Source: Claveliimonas ammoniilytica (GTDB lineage Bacteria; Bacillota; Clostridia; Lachnospirales; Lachnospiraceae). From it: a stretch of 64,000 bases of DNA. A program made the position numbers and the translations under genes. Positions 51,684 through 60,586 of the stretch are shown one piece after another. The notes beneath the pieces are model-generated. The model did not search any database, was not told where the DNA came from, and saw only the letters and a list, made by a program, of their open reading frames with translations. Where the stretch lies: contig NZ_JAOQJV010000004.1 in assembly GCF_025567415.1 (NCBI RefSeq), positions 135,910-199,909 on the forward strand. Reading direction: 5' to 3'. Numbering within the stretch: the stretch's first letter is position 1; every line of letters begins with the position of its first letter.

Positions 51684-52106
51684 TTATGCCAACCGTTTCC
51701 CAAGTGTTCTACAAGCAGATTCACAATCAGAATCCGGTGCATCATTGCATGTTACACTGTCACACGCAAGTACAGCTCCTGCATTACGGCATTCATCTTC
51801 CCAGTTTCTCATCCACTCGCCGTCTCCCCATCCGTAAGAACCAAACAGTGCGATTTTCTTATCCTTCAGTGCTGACACGCATCCCTCAAACATTGGCTCA
51901 AATTCGCCTTCTTCCAGCACTTCATCTCCCATAGCCGGGCATCCAAATGCGATTGCATCATAGTCAGCCACTTTCGTCGCATCAAATTCTCCACAATTCA
52001 GAAGTTCTCCTTCCGCTCCTGCTTCTTTCACACCTTCCAGCACAGCATTTGCCATAGCCTCTGTATTACCTGTTCCACTCCAATATACAACTGCAATTTT
52101 GCTCAT
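51684..52106 (-). CDS. Flavodoxin
   Basis: 140 residues. The FMN phosphate loop is YWSGTGNTEAMANAV at the N-terminus, the loops around the isoalloxazine ring are GCPAMGDEVLEEGEF and LFGSYGWGDGEWM. It is a short-chain flavodoxin, a low-potential electron carrier. It follows the DUF3793 gene by 31 bases, a pairing common in related genomes as I recall. Flavodoxin could feed PflA with electrons, as in E. coli; the pfl operon starts just downstream. Confidence 0.95.
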   Translation of the reverse strand: MSKIAVVYWSGTGNTEAMANAVLEGVKEAGAEGELLNCGEFDATKVADYDAIAFGCPAMGDEVLEEGEFEPMFEGCVSALKDKKIALFGSYGWGDGEWMRNWEDECRNAGAVLACDSVTCNDAPDSDCESACRTLGKRLA

Positions 52107-52137
52107 AATGATATCCTCCTTAAAATTTGAACTTATG

Positions 52138-52686
52138 TCAAGCAGCTACCGTGAGCTGCAAAACACTCTTTCCCTGATTCCACAGCTGAGTATAAACCTC
52201 TGTACACTTTTTGAATTTCTGAAACGTCTGCAACGCTTCACATTCATTGCAATACACCTTCCAGCACCCACAGCACAAAGAATTACGTCCTTCATTCTCC
52301 ACGAATCCAATCACATCTCCAAGCGGATAACCAAGAAACAGACCGATTTCGTGTGGAAAATCCTCATTATTTTCCAGACGTCCTCGCAAATGTCTGAGCG
52401 CATAGTCTGCATCAGTACTTTCGTATCCACATTTTTTCAGAAGTTCCGCCACTCCCGGACGCTTCATATCACGCTCAAGAAAGTTTTTTCTGAATACGTA
52501 GATCAATGCCGTCTGCTTTCGGATCTTCAGAATACATACGGATACCCCTTTCTCTGCCATACACTGATTCCAGAATTCCACATAGAATTCTACTTCTTCC
52601 AGCGAATCGTATTTATATGAAAATAAATTCCCGGTTTTCAGCGAAGCAAGCGTTGGAGAACAGTTCTCCACCAGATATCTTTCCAT
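52138..52686 (-). CDS. DUF3793 family protein
   Basis: 182 residues beginning MERYLVENCSPTLASLKTGN, with EIGLFLGYPLGDVIGFVENEG and the Cys-rich CCGCWKVYCNE near residue 145. DUF3793 has no known function; it often accompanies flavodoxin and iron-linked genes (recollection). The ATG at 52686 has AAGGAGA upstream, and an extension to 52716 was rejected. Confidence 0.85.
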   Translation of the reverse strand: MERYLVENCSPTLASLKTGNLFSYKYDSLEEVEFYVEFWNQCMAEKGVSVCILKIRKQTALIYVFRKNFLERDMKRPGVAELLKKCGYESTDADYALRHLRGRLENNEDFPHEIGLFLGYPLGDVIGFVENEGRNSLCCGCWKVYCNECEALQTFQKFKKCTEVYTQLWNQGKSVLQLTVAA

Positions 52687-52826
52687 TCCGAGGTCTCCTT
52701 TCAGCCTGTCAGACACTTTTCAGTTCTTTTAGTGTCACCCATTCTGCATGAATTATTCTTTTTCTTTAAACCCATAAGTTAGTTTTGACACATTTGGATT
52801 AGTTTTATCTAACCGTTGATTAAAAG

Positions 52827-52854
52827 AAATGAGTTGGCTATTCCTAACTCATTT
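52827..52854 (-). promoter_or_regulatory. Perfect dyad at the DUF3793-flavodoxin promoter
   Basis: AAATGAGTT (52827-52835) and AACTCATTT (52846-52854), exact 9-bp arms. On the minus strand this lies just after the -10 box, covering the start site. A repressor operator is plausible; further AACTAA-type half sites follow downstream. The regulator is unknown. Confidence 0.5.
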
Positions 52855-52857
52855 CCT

Positions 52858-52886
52858 AATATAGTATATTCAGATTAAAGTGTCAA
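52858..52886 (-). promoter_or_regulatory. Promoter of DUF3793-flavodoxin
   Basis: TTGACA (52881-52886), 17 bases, TATATT (52858-52863) on the minus strand. The leader between here and 52686 is about 165 bases long. Confidence 0.75.
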
Positions 52887-52962
52887 GTAATTCCATGTCT
52901 TTTATTTTATACACAAAAGTAATCCCATTACTTTATCCTCAGTCGTTCTACGCTATCTCCTT

Positions 52963-53697
52963 TTATCCTTCCTGCTGTCTCTGCAGATATTCTTCATAAT
53001 TACGTTTTGAACGCTCCAGATGTCCACGCATTGCCTCTTTCGCTGCCTTTTCATCTCTTGCCTTAATTGCATTCATAATCAAATTATGTCTTGCGATACT
53101 GTCCTGCAAACTATCCTGCAATAAAAAAGCTTTATGAATCATTTCCTGACAAATCGTTCCAATTGCTTCCGTCATCAATGCAAGCAATGGATTTCCAGAT
53201 GCTTTTGCAATCATATAATGAAATGAAAAGTCATATTTTGAACGTTTTTCATTAGACAGTTTCGGATCCTTCAGAAGTTCCAGCAAATGCTCCATCTCTT
53301 TCATTTCCGCAGTCGTCACATGATTAACCGCACGACTTATGGATTCCATTTCTAAAATCATTCGCATATCGAACACACTTACATAATCAATCTGATCCAT
53401 TTGAATAATCCGATATACTACATCTGCAATATTCTGCGCCTCCGGTCTGGTTACATACGATCCGCTACCGGTCTTAGAATCAATTAAACCTCTTTCTTTT
53501 AAAAGTTTTAAAGATTCCCGAATAATTGTTCTACTGACACTATATTCCTCTGCAAGATGTTGTTCCGATGGCAATCTTGCTCCATCCTCATAATTATTCA
53601 ATATCTGTTGTTCCAACAGATCTGCCACCTGTTCATACAAATGGTCTTTCTGTAGAACATTTCCAACCGGCATTCCATTCATACTGTTTCTCCTCAT
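52963..53697 (-). CDS. GntR/FadR-family transcriptional regulator
   Basis: 244 residues. The N-terminal winged helix (GARLPSEQHLAEEYSVSRTI, SLKLLKERGLIDSKTGSGSY) is followed by an FCD ligand domain with the metal-binding Asp and His pattern (DMRMILEMESISRAVNH). FCD regulators sense organic or sugar acids. It is the last gene of the tct-aldolase-yhcH set on the same strand, so it likely controls that set. The candidate operator is at 58297-58315. Confidence 0.92.
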   Translation of the reverse strand: MRRNSMNGMPVGNVLQKDHLYEQVADLLEQQILNNYEDGARLPSEQHLAEEYSVSRTIIRESLKLLKERGLIDSKTGSGSYVTRPEAQNIADVVYRIIQMDQIDYVSVFDMRMILEMESISRAVNHVTTAEMKEMEHLLELLKDPKLSNEKRSKYDFSFHYMIAKASGNPLLALMTEAIGTICQEMIHKAFLLQDSLQDSIARHNLIMNAIKARDEKAAKEAMRGHLERSKRNYEEYLQRQQEG

Positions 53698-53830
53698 ATC
53701 ATTAACTATTTTCCAAAAACTACCAAACAGTTCACACTTGTTTTATTATATCACACTCTCTCGCAAATGTGTTGTTATAATCAACAGGCTGTCACACTAA
53801 TTTTAGTGCCACAGCCTGTCAGCAAACCTA

Positions 53831-54280
53831 TTATAAACGTATTTTATATACCGCTTTTATGAACTTCTGAGGTATTTCAATCATGCCGCAAGTCTTATGT
53901 GCATCCTCCGGGAATGCAACCAGAAATTTGCCTGGCGTCAGAATCACCGATTGTCCTCCTTGTCCATGAAAAAAGTAAGCATCTGTTTCCGGATGTTCTT
54001 CATACAATTTAAGTTTATCCGGAATCTCAATATCCATTCTCTCTGCTCCTTCTAACACAACATGAATATCTATATACTCATGATGATTTTCAAAAAATGT
54101 TTCCGTTTCTGACTTCGTTCGCAGATCAACTTTAAACGCATAGACATCATCACCCTTTATTGATACCCGTTCGCGTCCTAATGTTGACAAGAACTCGTCA
54201 TTCACATATTTTAATGCTATATCCAATCCTGGATGAATCCCCTGATACCGCATCGCATCCTTAATATTTGCATAGATCAA
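53831..54280 (-). CDS. YhcH/YjgK/YiaL family protein
   Basis: 149 residues, a cupin-like fold with ETFFENHHEYIDIHVVLEGAE, FLVAFPEDAHKTCGM and a C-terminal KAVYKIRL. Family members occur in sialic acid, ketogulonate and other sugar-acid operons as putative anomerases or lyases. Here it follows the HpaI aldolase gene by 15 bases. Confidence 0.9.
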   Translation of the reverse strand: MIYANIKDAMRYQGIHPGLDIALKYVNDEFLSTLGRERVSIKGDDVYAFKVDLRTKSETETFFENHHEYIDIHVVLEGAERMDIEIPDKLKLYEEHPETDAYFFHGQGGQSVILTPGKFLVAFPEDAHKTCGMIEIPQKFIKAVYKIRL

Positions 54281-54295
54281 AAAATATCATCCTTT

Positions 54296-55084
54296 CTATA
54301 CCATCCGTTCATTCTCAATTGTACGGATATTTTGAATCACTTCCTTACCCAATGTCATATAATAATCTTGCGGAAATCCTATTGAAAGGAAAGAAGCTCC
54401 TCTTTCCATCCAAAATCTTGCCACATCATAATTCACTCCGATAGAAGCACCAAATGGTTTTCCGGCCTTTTTACATTTTGCAATCATCTGTTCCATCAAA
54501 TCTATCATCTCCGGATCATTCACCTGACCAAATTTTCCTATAGATGCTGAAAGATCATTCAATCCACAGATTACTCCATCCACTCCTGGCACTGCCAGAA
54601 TTTCATCCAGATTATCCACTGCTTCTTTTCGTTCACACTGCATCAAAAGCATAATACTATCATTGGCCTGCTTAAAATATTCCGCATCACTCATGCCACC
54701 ATACCACTGAGAACGTCTAGGTCCATACCCACGAATTCCTTCTGGCGGATACTTACATACTTCAATACATTTTCTGGCATCTTCTGCTGTATTCACTAAC
54801 GGAAATATTATACCATCCGGCCCATTTTCCAATACTGGTTTTATATTCCCAACGGAATGATCTACCACTCGCACAATAGCTGCATTTCCACCAGCATTCG
54901 TAGCCAGGATTGCATTGATTATCATCGGATTACTCATAGCACCATGTTCCGCATCAATCCAAACATAATCATAATCCAATTGTCCACATAATTCATAAAA
55001 AGACAAATCTGTACAGGAACAGTGTGTACCAAAATTCAACTGTCCTTTCGCTATTTTTTCTCTTAATTTATTTACATATTTCAT
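54296..55084 (-). CDS. HpcH/HpaI-type class II aldolase
   Basis: 262 residues. Active-site motifs are YVWIDAEHGAMSN (catalytic His) near residue 45, MLLMQCERKEAVDNLD with the metal Glu near 147, and DGVICGLNDLSASIG with the metal Asp near 175. The enzymes cleave 2-keto-3-deoxy sugar acids or 4-hydroxy-2-oxo acids to pyruvate (or a relative) and an aldehyde. The co-operonic acid transporter supports breakdown of an imported acid. The exact substrate is not resolved. Confidence 0.93.
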   Translation of the reverse strand: MKYVNKLREKIAKGQLNFGTHCSCTDLSFYELCGQLDYDYVWIDAEHGAMSNPMIINAILATNAGGNAAIVRVVDHSVGNIKPVLENGPDGIIFPLVNTAEDARKCIEVCKYPPEGIRGYGPRRSQWYGGMSDAEYFKQANDSIMLLMQCERKEAVDNLDEILAVPGVDGVICGLNDLSASIGKFGQVNDPEMIDLMEQMIAKCKKAGKPFGASIGVNYDVARFWMERGASFLSIGFPQDYYMTLGKEVIQNIRTIENERMV

Positions 55085-55096
55085 GTCAAATCACCA

Positions 55097-56614
55097 TCAT
55101 GCCTTTCTTGCTTTATTCTTCTTAATCGTCGTTTGAATAATAGGTACTAAGAAAGAAGCAATAATTAAAATTAATAAGATCAGACTAATCGGACGAGTCA
55201 CAAAACAGCTCACATCTCCCCGTGATATCACTAATGCCGTTCGAACATTTTTCTCTACCGTACTGCCCAACAGCAATCCCAACACAAGAGGTCCCGACGG
55301 AAAATCATAAACTTTCAAAAAGAAGCCCAAAATTCCCATAATAAACATAACAACAACATCCAAAAAGCTATTGTTAATGCAGTAAGAGCCCACAATGCAC
55401 AATACTCCAACTGCTGCCCACACGGTCGGCTGGCTCATATTTAAAAGCTTCGCTGAAATCTTAGCCGTTCCAAGACCTATGACAAGAAATGCCAGATTAG
55501 CCAAAATCATCAACACCATAATCTGTGCCGTAAAACCAATCTGCTCATTAAACATCGCATGACCTGGAGTCATTCCATACATCATCAGAGAACCCAGTAA
55601 TACCGCCGTAACTGCATCTCCCGGAATTCCAAGCGTCAGCATTGTACACATTGCCCCACCAATTACACCATTATTGGCACTTGACGATACCGCCAGTCCT
55701 TCAGCTGAACCGTGACCGTATTTTTCTCCTTCTTTACTGAATCTCTTCGAATTACCCCAACAGATAATAGCTGAAATATCTCCGCCGGCTGCCGGAATAG
55801 CACCGATAATCGTAGCTGCAATACCTGCAAGGACACAGCGTGGTGTCCATTTTTTCATTTCGCTAAGAGATGGAAGCACACGCCCTAATGACTGGCTGAC
55901 CTTACGCGCCTCCATCTCGGCCTTCGCTTTTTCCTCATTGTATTCATAAACCTGGAAAAACACTTCTCCGAGACCAAGCAATCCTATCATAACCGGGATA
56001 AAATTAATACCTGACTGCAATTGAATTGAACCAAACGTAAATCTTTGCAGACCAGATATCGGGCAAAGTCCTACTGTGGATAACAGCAGTCCTAAGAAGC
56101 CTAACATAATGCCTTTCAACACTTTTCCGTTAGAAACTGCGATCATCATAGTCATTCCAAACAGGGCAACCATCGCATATTCCGCCGGTCCAAACTTAAT
56201 TGTTATCTTTGCGATCGGATCTGCTAACAAAATCAGTAAAATAATGGAGATCATACCACCTATAAAAGAGAACACTACGTTGATCCCAAGTGCCAAACCA
56301 CCTTTTCCTTCTTTGTACAAAGGATAGCCATCCCATGCCTGCGTAATGGAAGCCGGTGTTCCCGGTGTATTAATCAAAATTGCAGTAATTCCACCCGCAA
56401 AAATTGCAGCATTCCAAAGCCCCATTAACATTGCAAATCCATCTACCTTATCCAGCCAAAATGTAATCGGCGTAATAAGTGCCACCCCCATTGTTGCTGA
56501 CAAACCCGGTAGCGCACCTATCATCGTTCCAAGAAGTACTCCAATTGCCAGATAAAGAACTACCGATGGCGTTAATAATTCCACAAAAGCTGATGCTAAT
56601 ATATGTGCGGACAT
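55097..56614 (-). CDS. tctA: Tripartite tricarboxylate transporter, large permease TctA
   Basis: 505 residues with about eleven to twelve membrane helices and the TctA motifs GALPGLSATMGVALITPITFWL, GGITAILINTPGTPASITQAWDGYPL and LGIPGDAVTAVLLGSLMMYGMTPGH-like segments. It takes up di- or tricarboxylates or other acids with TctB and the binding protein TctC. The start at 56614 (MSAHILASAF) has AAAGGAGG upstream; a frame to 56677 overlaps tctB. Confidence 0.96.
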   Translation of the reverse strand: MSAHILASAFVELLTPSVVLYLAIGVLLGTMIGALPGLSATMGVALITPITFWLDKVDGFAMLMGLWNAAIFAGGITAILINTPGTPASITQAWDGYPLYKEGKGGLALGINVVFSFIGGMISIILLILLADPIAKITIKFGPAEYAMVALFGMTMMIAVSNGKVLKGIMLGFLGLLLSTVGLCPISGLQRFTFGSIQLQSGINFIPVMIGLLGLGEVFFQVYEYNEEKAKAEMEARKVSQSLGRVLPSLSEMKKWTPRCVLAGIAATIIGAIPAAGGDISAIICWGNSKRFSKEGEKYGHGSAEGLAVSSSANNGVIGGAMCTMLTLGIPGDAVTAVLLGSLMMYGMTPGHAMFNEQIGFTAQIMVLMILANLAFLVIGLGTAKISAKLLNMSQPTVWAAVGVLCIVGSYCINNSFLDVVVMFIMGILGFFLKVYDFPSGPLVLGLLLGSTVEKNVRTALVISRGDVSCFVTRPISLILLILIIASFLVPIIQTTIKKNKARKA

Positions 56615-56627
56615 TCTCTCACCTCCT

Positions 56628-57095
56628 TTACGGCATAAAACGAATCGTAAAACCTTTAGCAAACAAACCATAGACAAAAAGAGTCATGCCTATTGTAAAA
56701 AGTAATGAAAAAATCATGCTACGTCTAAATAATTTATTTACTGCAAACACATAGACCGGAAGAATCAGGAAAAACATTTCACTTATCTTCCATGCAATCA
56801 AGAAGATTAAAATAAATCCCGTCAACAATGCACCTATTTTCAAATTATTCTTTTTTTCTTCCGTAAGCATAAAATAATCAACTTCTCCGTGCTGACGTAT
56901 TCCACGTATTGTGAGCAATACGCCACATATGATCAACGCAACCGCACAAATGAACGGAAAGAATCCCGGTCCTACACCCGCACCATCTGTTCCACCAAGA
57001 ACAACCATCTTTGGATTCTGGTGAATATAAATCAATGTAAATCCACCTATGATCAACGAAAATATTCCAGGAATCGTATCACCTTTTTTAATCAC
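56628..57095 (-). CDS. tctB: Tripartite tricarboxylate transporter, small permease TctB
   Basis: 155 residues with four membrane helices (DTIPGIFSLIIGGFTLIYI near the start, GALLTGFILIFLIAWKI in the middle). Typical TctB length and pattern. The start is GTG at 57095 after AAAGGGGG; the frame open to 57134 lacks a better site. It lies 13 bases before tctA. Confidence 0.85.
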   Translation of the reverse strand: MIKKGDTIPGIFSLIIGGFTLIYIHQNPKMVVLGGTDGAGVGPGFFPFICAVALIICGVLLTIRGIRQHGEVDYFMLTEEKKNNLKIGALLTGFILIFLIAWKISEMFFLILPVYVFAVNKLFRRSMIFSLLFTIGMTLFVYGLFAKGFTIRFMP

Positions 57096-57223
57096 AGTAA
57101 GAACCCCCTTTATTTTGCCGCATCGGGCAGGCACTTATTATAAGCCCCTGCCCCTCTTCTTCAAGTTCAAACAGTCTCTGTTCCTACAAAAAACAATCTC
57201 TTTTCTACTTAATTCAATAGTTA

Positions 57224-58228
57224 TTAATTCGCAGACAAATTAAATTCCTTAATAATATCAGAATTTGTCTTATACATTTCCATAGCATCTTTTTTAAATT
57301 CTGCGCCATCTACATGATATTCATCAAATCCTTTTTCTGATAATGTTTTTTTGAAGTCATCTGCATTCATAACCTTTTCACCAGCCTTGCGAAGAACTTC
57401 AATCACATCATCCGGTGTTCCTGCCGGTACCGCAAATGCTCCCCATGATCCACCATTGCATTCATAACCAAGCTCTGTAGCTGTTGGTACATCCGGAAGT
57501 AATTCTGACGGCTCAGAAGAAAGGTTACACAAAACCTTAAATTCTCCAGAATTAACATATGAAATTGCTTCTGCTGTTCCAGCTGTACAGCACTGGACAT
57601 TACCACCCATCATAGCTGTAATTGCCTCAGCTGTTCCGCCACTGAAATTGACAATATTTAATTCAATACCTGCTGCTTCGAGCATAGATCTAAGGCCTAA
57701 CTCATATGCATTACCAACACCTGCTGTTCCAATTGTAATTGAACCTGGATTCTCTTTTGCAGCTGCAATCAAGTCATCAAGGCTATCCCATTCACTGTCA
57801 GCCGGAACACAGATTAATGCACTAATCTTCATTGCTGTACAAATGTACTCAAAATCTTCTGGTGTAACAGTCGCATTACCCATTGCCTCTACAGTCGTAA
57901 CTTCCGCTGGGATATATCCAATTGTATATCCGTCCGGATTCGAAGATGCAATTGCTTCCAATCCAACACCTGCTCCTGCACCCGGCTTATTCTCAACAAC
58001 AACTGATACACCTAATTCTTTCTCCATAGCTGCTGCAAACAATCTGCTGATCGTATCTGATCCGCCACCTGCTGCCAATGGACAAATAAGTGTGATCTGT
58101 TTTTCTGGATAGTTACTCTTTTCCTCCTTACCACTGTCATCACCGCTCTTCTTACTTCCACAAGCAGCCAGACCAAACACCATCACTACAGCCAGTAACA
58201 TTGCTACAACTCTCTTCATTTTTTTCAT
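57224..58228 (-). CDS. tctC: Tripartite tricarboxylate transporter substrate-binding lipoprotein TctC
   Basis: 334 residues. The lipoprotein signal is MKKMKRVVAMLLAVVMVFG followed by LAACGSKK (lipobox LAAC). The mature part has the Bug-type signatures PEKQITLICPLAAGGGSDTI and VVENKPGAGAGVGLEAIA. It binds the solute outside the cell. The start at 58228 has AAAGGAGG. It is the first gene of the operon. Confidence 0.95.
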   Translation of the reverse strand: MKKMKRVVAMLLAVVMVFGLAACGSKKSGDDSGKEEKSNYPEKQITLICPLAAGGGSDTISRLFAAAMEKELGVSVVVENKPGAGAGVGLEAIASSNPDGYTIGYIPAEVTTVEAMGNATVTPEDFEYICTAMKISALICVPADSEWDSLDDLIAAAKENPGSITIGTAGVGNAYELGLRSMLEAAGIELNIVNFSGGTAEAITAMMGGNVQCCTAGTAEAISYVNSGEFKVLCNLSSEPSELLPDVPTATELGYECNGGSWGAFAVPAGTPDDVIEVLRKAGEKVMNADDFKKTLSEKGFDEYHVDGAEFKKDAMEMYKTNSDIIKEFNLSAN

Positions 58229-58296
58229 GTCCTTTCCTCCTTTTGCATGACTTTTGGATAAAACCATCTTCTAGTTTTATTCCGTTTCCCTTAAAT

Positions 58297-58315
58297 CTGT
58301 ACTACAATACTACAG
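58297..58315 (-). promoter_or_regulatory. Candidate GntR/FadR operator at the tct promoter
   Basis: CTGTAGTATTGTAGTACAG (minus strand) is an imperfect palindrome. Its core TTGTAGTACAG fits the FadR-subgroup pattern TNGTNNNACNA except for the last base. It overlaps the -10 box. Confidence 0.45.
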
Positions 58316-58336
58316 CTTTTACCGTCATTTTGTCAA
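58307..58336 (-). promoter_or_regulatory. tctC-tctB-tctA operon promoter
   Basis: TTGACA (58331-58336), 18 bases, TAGTAT (58307-58312) on the minus strand. Transcription would start near 58300, about 70 bases before tctC. Confidence 0.75.
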
Positions 58337-58425
58337 TACTTCATGTGTAATTACATATTTTTTAGTTGTTTTGCACAGTTTTTATTTACTATTTTCCTTT
58401 TTTAACACAACTACCTCTTCACAAT

Positions 58426-58504
58426 AACAAAGAATGTGCCTTGGCACATTCTCGCGGAGCGTTTTTTACTTTACAGGAAAGCAATTTCCTGTAAAGCAAA
58501 AAAA
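58426..58504 (-). repeat. Mosaic palindromic repeat, short copy (partner at 9946-10079)
   Basis: GAATGTGCC-TT-GGCACATTC (58432-58451) joins directly, via TCGCG, to GAGCG and the CTTTACAGGAAA/TTTCCTGTAAAG dyad. The middle module of the long copy is absent. As in the long copy, the element begins at the U-tract of a terminator (58504-58533). Confidence 0.85.
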
Positions 58505-58533
58505 TCTCATACCACATCATCGCAGTATGAGAT
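58504..58533 (-). terminator. Terminator of the NSS transporter gene
   Basis: ATCTCATAC and GTATGAGAT arms (perfect 9 bp) followed on the minus strand by a T-run that is shared with the repeat. Confidence 0.85.
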
Positions 58534-58643
58534 TCCAATTTATTTCATTATTTTCTTTTTCAATCCAATACACCAATTCAGGTATTACACCTTTCTTGCC
58601 GCATAAAATATCTGCATTCCCCTGTGGGTTTATTTCCACCACT

Positions 58644-59984
58644 TTATCCTATACCACCAAGCAGTGCCCCTGCAACTAATGCCACAAATGCCAGCGGAAC
58701 AAGCACGTACTTTCCGAGCACCAGAAACCACGCTCCAATCTTTTTCTCTCGTCCGGTATTCACAGCTTTCAGTGCAAACTCTCTGTCAGCCACCCAGAAA
58801 AACATGATTGCTGCAAGCATCGCACCCAGCGGGCAGACATAGATTGATACCGCGTCCATCCACCCCGAAACGATCCCCTGGATCATAAGCGCACTGATAC
58901 ATCCGAATCCTGCAATACTTCCCACTGCAGTCGCACGCTTCATTCCAAATATCTCCTGCATAGCAGCAATTGGCGCTTCATACAGATTCACAAGAGAACT
59001 TAAACCAGCAAACAGCACACAAATATAGAATACAATTCCTACTATTTTGCCACCTGCCATACCATTAAATACATTGATCAAATAAATAAACATTAGTCCC
59101 GGACCACCCGACGACAATTCCGCACCGCCAACTGCCATACCAGGTATGATCACCAACGCCGCAAGCATCGCTGCAATCGTATCAAAAATCGCCACATTAC
59201 GTGCTGAACTCACAAGATCTTCCGACTCACTCAGATACGATCCATAAATCACAGTTCCGTTACCGGCAATAGACAATGAAAAAAACGCCTGTCCAAACGC
59301 GTAGATCCAAAGTTTAGGATCCAAAAGTCCACTTGGATTAATCGTAAATATATAGCGATATCCACCGACCGCTCCCGGCAATGTAAAAATATAAATTCCC
59401 AGACCGACAAACAACACAAACAGCAGCGGCATCATGACACCATTGGCACGTTCGATTCCCCCGGCAATTCCCATTGCCATAATAACAGCTGTTATAAGTA
59501 CAGCAATAACCAGCCAGAAATTATTTCCAAATGCTGCTGCGGTTCTTCCGAACACTCCTCCGATCACATCCATATCCTGACCCATGTCTGCAATCTGACC
59601 CGTGATCGCAAGAAATGTATATTTAAAAATCCATCCGACTATCACTGTATATCCGATTGCCATGGCAAGCGATCCCAACACCGGAATCCAGCCGATTGTG
59701 TTTCCCACTTTCGCATTACCAGTTCGCATCTCCGTGCAATTGCCAAATGCTATAATCGGACCACCTTTCGCTGCCCGTCCCAGCGCCATCTCTTCAATCA
59801 CTCCGGTAGACGCAATCAATATTACAAACAAAATATATGGCAGCAGAAATGTCATGCCGCCCCAGTCTGACACCATATATGGGAATCGCCAGATATTTCC
59901 CATACCAACCGCAGACCCGATGCAGGCCAGGACAAACCCTGTCCTGCTCTTGAATCCATCTCTTTCCTTTTCATGTTTCCCCAT
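58644..59984 (-). CDS. Neurotransmitter:sodium symporter (NSS) family transporter
   Basis: 446 residues with about eleven membrane helices. The NSS hallmark is RTGFVLACIGSAVGMGNIWR (residues 14-33, sodium site in helix 1), followed by RFPYMVSDWGGMTFLLPY. It imports an amino acid or amine with sodium. It is a single gene between the tct operon and the tRNA cluster. Confidence 0.94.
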   Translation of the reverse strand: MGKHEKERDGFKSRTGFVLACIGSAVGMGNIWRFPYMVSDWGGMTFLLPYILFVILIASTGVIEEMALGRAAKGGPIIAFGNCTEMRTGNAKVGNTIGWIPVLGSLAMAIGYTVIVGWIFKYTFLAITGQIADMGQDMDVIGGVFGRTAAAFGNNFWLVIAVLITAVIMAMGIAGGIERANGVMMPLLFVLFVGLGIYIFTLPGAVGGYRYIFTINPSGLLDPKLWIYAFGQAFFSLSIAGNGTVIYGSYLSESEDLVSSARNVAIFDTIAAMLAALVIIPGMAVGGAELSSGGPGLMFIYLINVFNGMAGGKIVGIVFYICVLFAGLSSLVNLYEAPIAAMQEIFGMKRATAVGSIAGFGCISALMIQGIVSGWMDAVSIYVCPLGAMLAAIMFFWVADREFALKAVNTGREKKIGAWFLVLGKYVLVPLAFVALVAGALLGGIG

Positions 59985-60107
59985 TTAAATAAATCCTCCA
60001 ACTACCACTGTTCTCGACCAATCGGCGAAGCCCATTCATATTCTTGATATGGTCCAATCTTTCCGTTATAGGCAAATGCTCGACTCTCCAAACTTTGCTT
60101 CTTATTA

Positions 60108-60153
60108 TAAAAAATAAGAGAAACGCTGTAATTTCAACGGTTCTCTTATTTTT
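60108..60153 (-). terminator. Terminator of the tRNA cluster
   Basis: AAAAATAAGAGAA and TTCTCTTATTTTT arms around an 18-base loop. It lies 7 bases after tRNA-Leu. Confidence 0.85.
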
Positions 60154-60159
60154 ACTTAA

Positions 60160-60245
60160 TGCCGCAGACCGGAATCGAACCGGTACGAGAGGTTAGTCCC
60201 GCAGGATTTTAAGTCCTGTGCGTCTGCCAGTTCCGCCACTGCGGC
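60160..60245 (-). tRNA. tRNA-Leu (anticodon UAA)
   Basis: 86 bases with a long variable arm. The acceptor stem is GCCGCAG/CTGCGGC and the loop CTTAAAA gives anticodon TAA. Discriminator A. CCA is not encoded. Last tRNA of the cluster. Confidence 0.96.
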
Positions 60246-60276
60246 ATTCAATTGTGATTCGCAACTTTGTTGCGAA

Positions 60277-60349
60277 TGGGACCTACAGGGCTCGAACCTG
60301 TGACCCTCTGCTTGTAAGGCAGATGCTCTCCCAGCTGAGCTAAGATCCC
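60277..60349 (-). tRNA. tRNA-Val (anticodon UAC)
   Basis: 73 bases. Acceptor GGGATCT/AGGTCCC with a wobble, anticodon loop CTTACAA, T-arm with GGTTCGAGC. A 9-bp hairpin separates it from tRNA-Leu. Confidence 0.96.
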
Positions 60350-60353
60350 AAAA

Positions 60354-60427
60354 CGACCCAGAAGAGACTCGAACTCTCGACCTCCGCCGTGACAGGGCGG
60401 CGCTCTAACCAACTGAGCCACTGGGCC
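60354..60427 (-). tRNA. tRNA-Asp (anticodon GUC)
   Basis: 74 bases. Acceptor GGCCCAG/CTGGGTC, discriminator G, anticodon loop CTGTCAC in a CCGCC/GGCGG stem. Confidence 0.96.
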
Positions 60428-60489
60428 AAATATTAAATTAAATCACCATGCACCCAGCGTCTATACCAGACGCTCTTGTGCTGGATTAG

Positions 60490-60563
60490 TGGACCTTCGG
60501 GGACTCGAACCCAGGACCGATCGGTTATGAGCCGATTGCTCTAACCAGCTGAGCTAAAGGTCC
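60490..60563 (-). tRNA. tRNA with anticodon CAU (elongator Met or Ile2)
   Basis: 74 bases. Acceptor GGACCTT/AAGGTCC, discriminator A, anticodon loop CTCATAA. It is paired at 1-72, so it is not the initiator type. Elongator Met is the likelier reading, but CAU can also be lysidine-modified Ile2. Confidence 0.92.
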
Positions 60564-60586
60564 ATATGACGTCCCTTAAAGGACTA

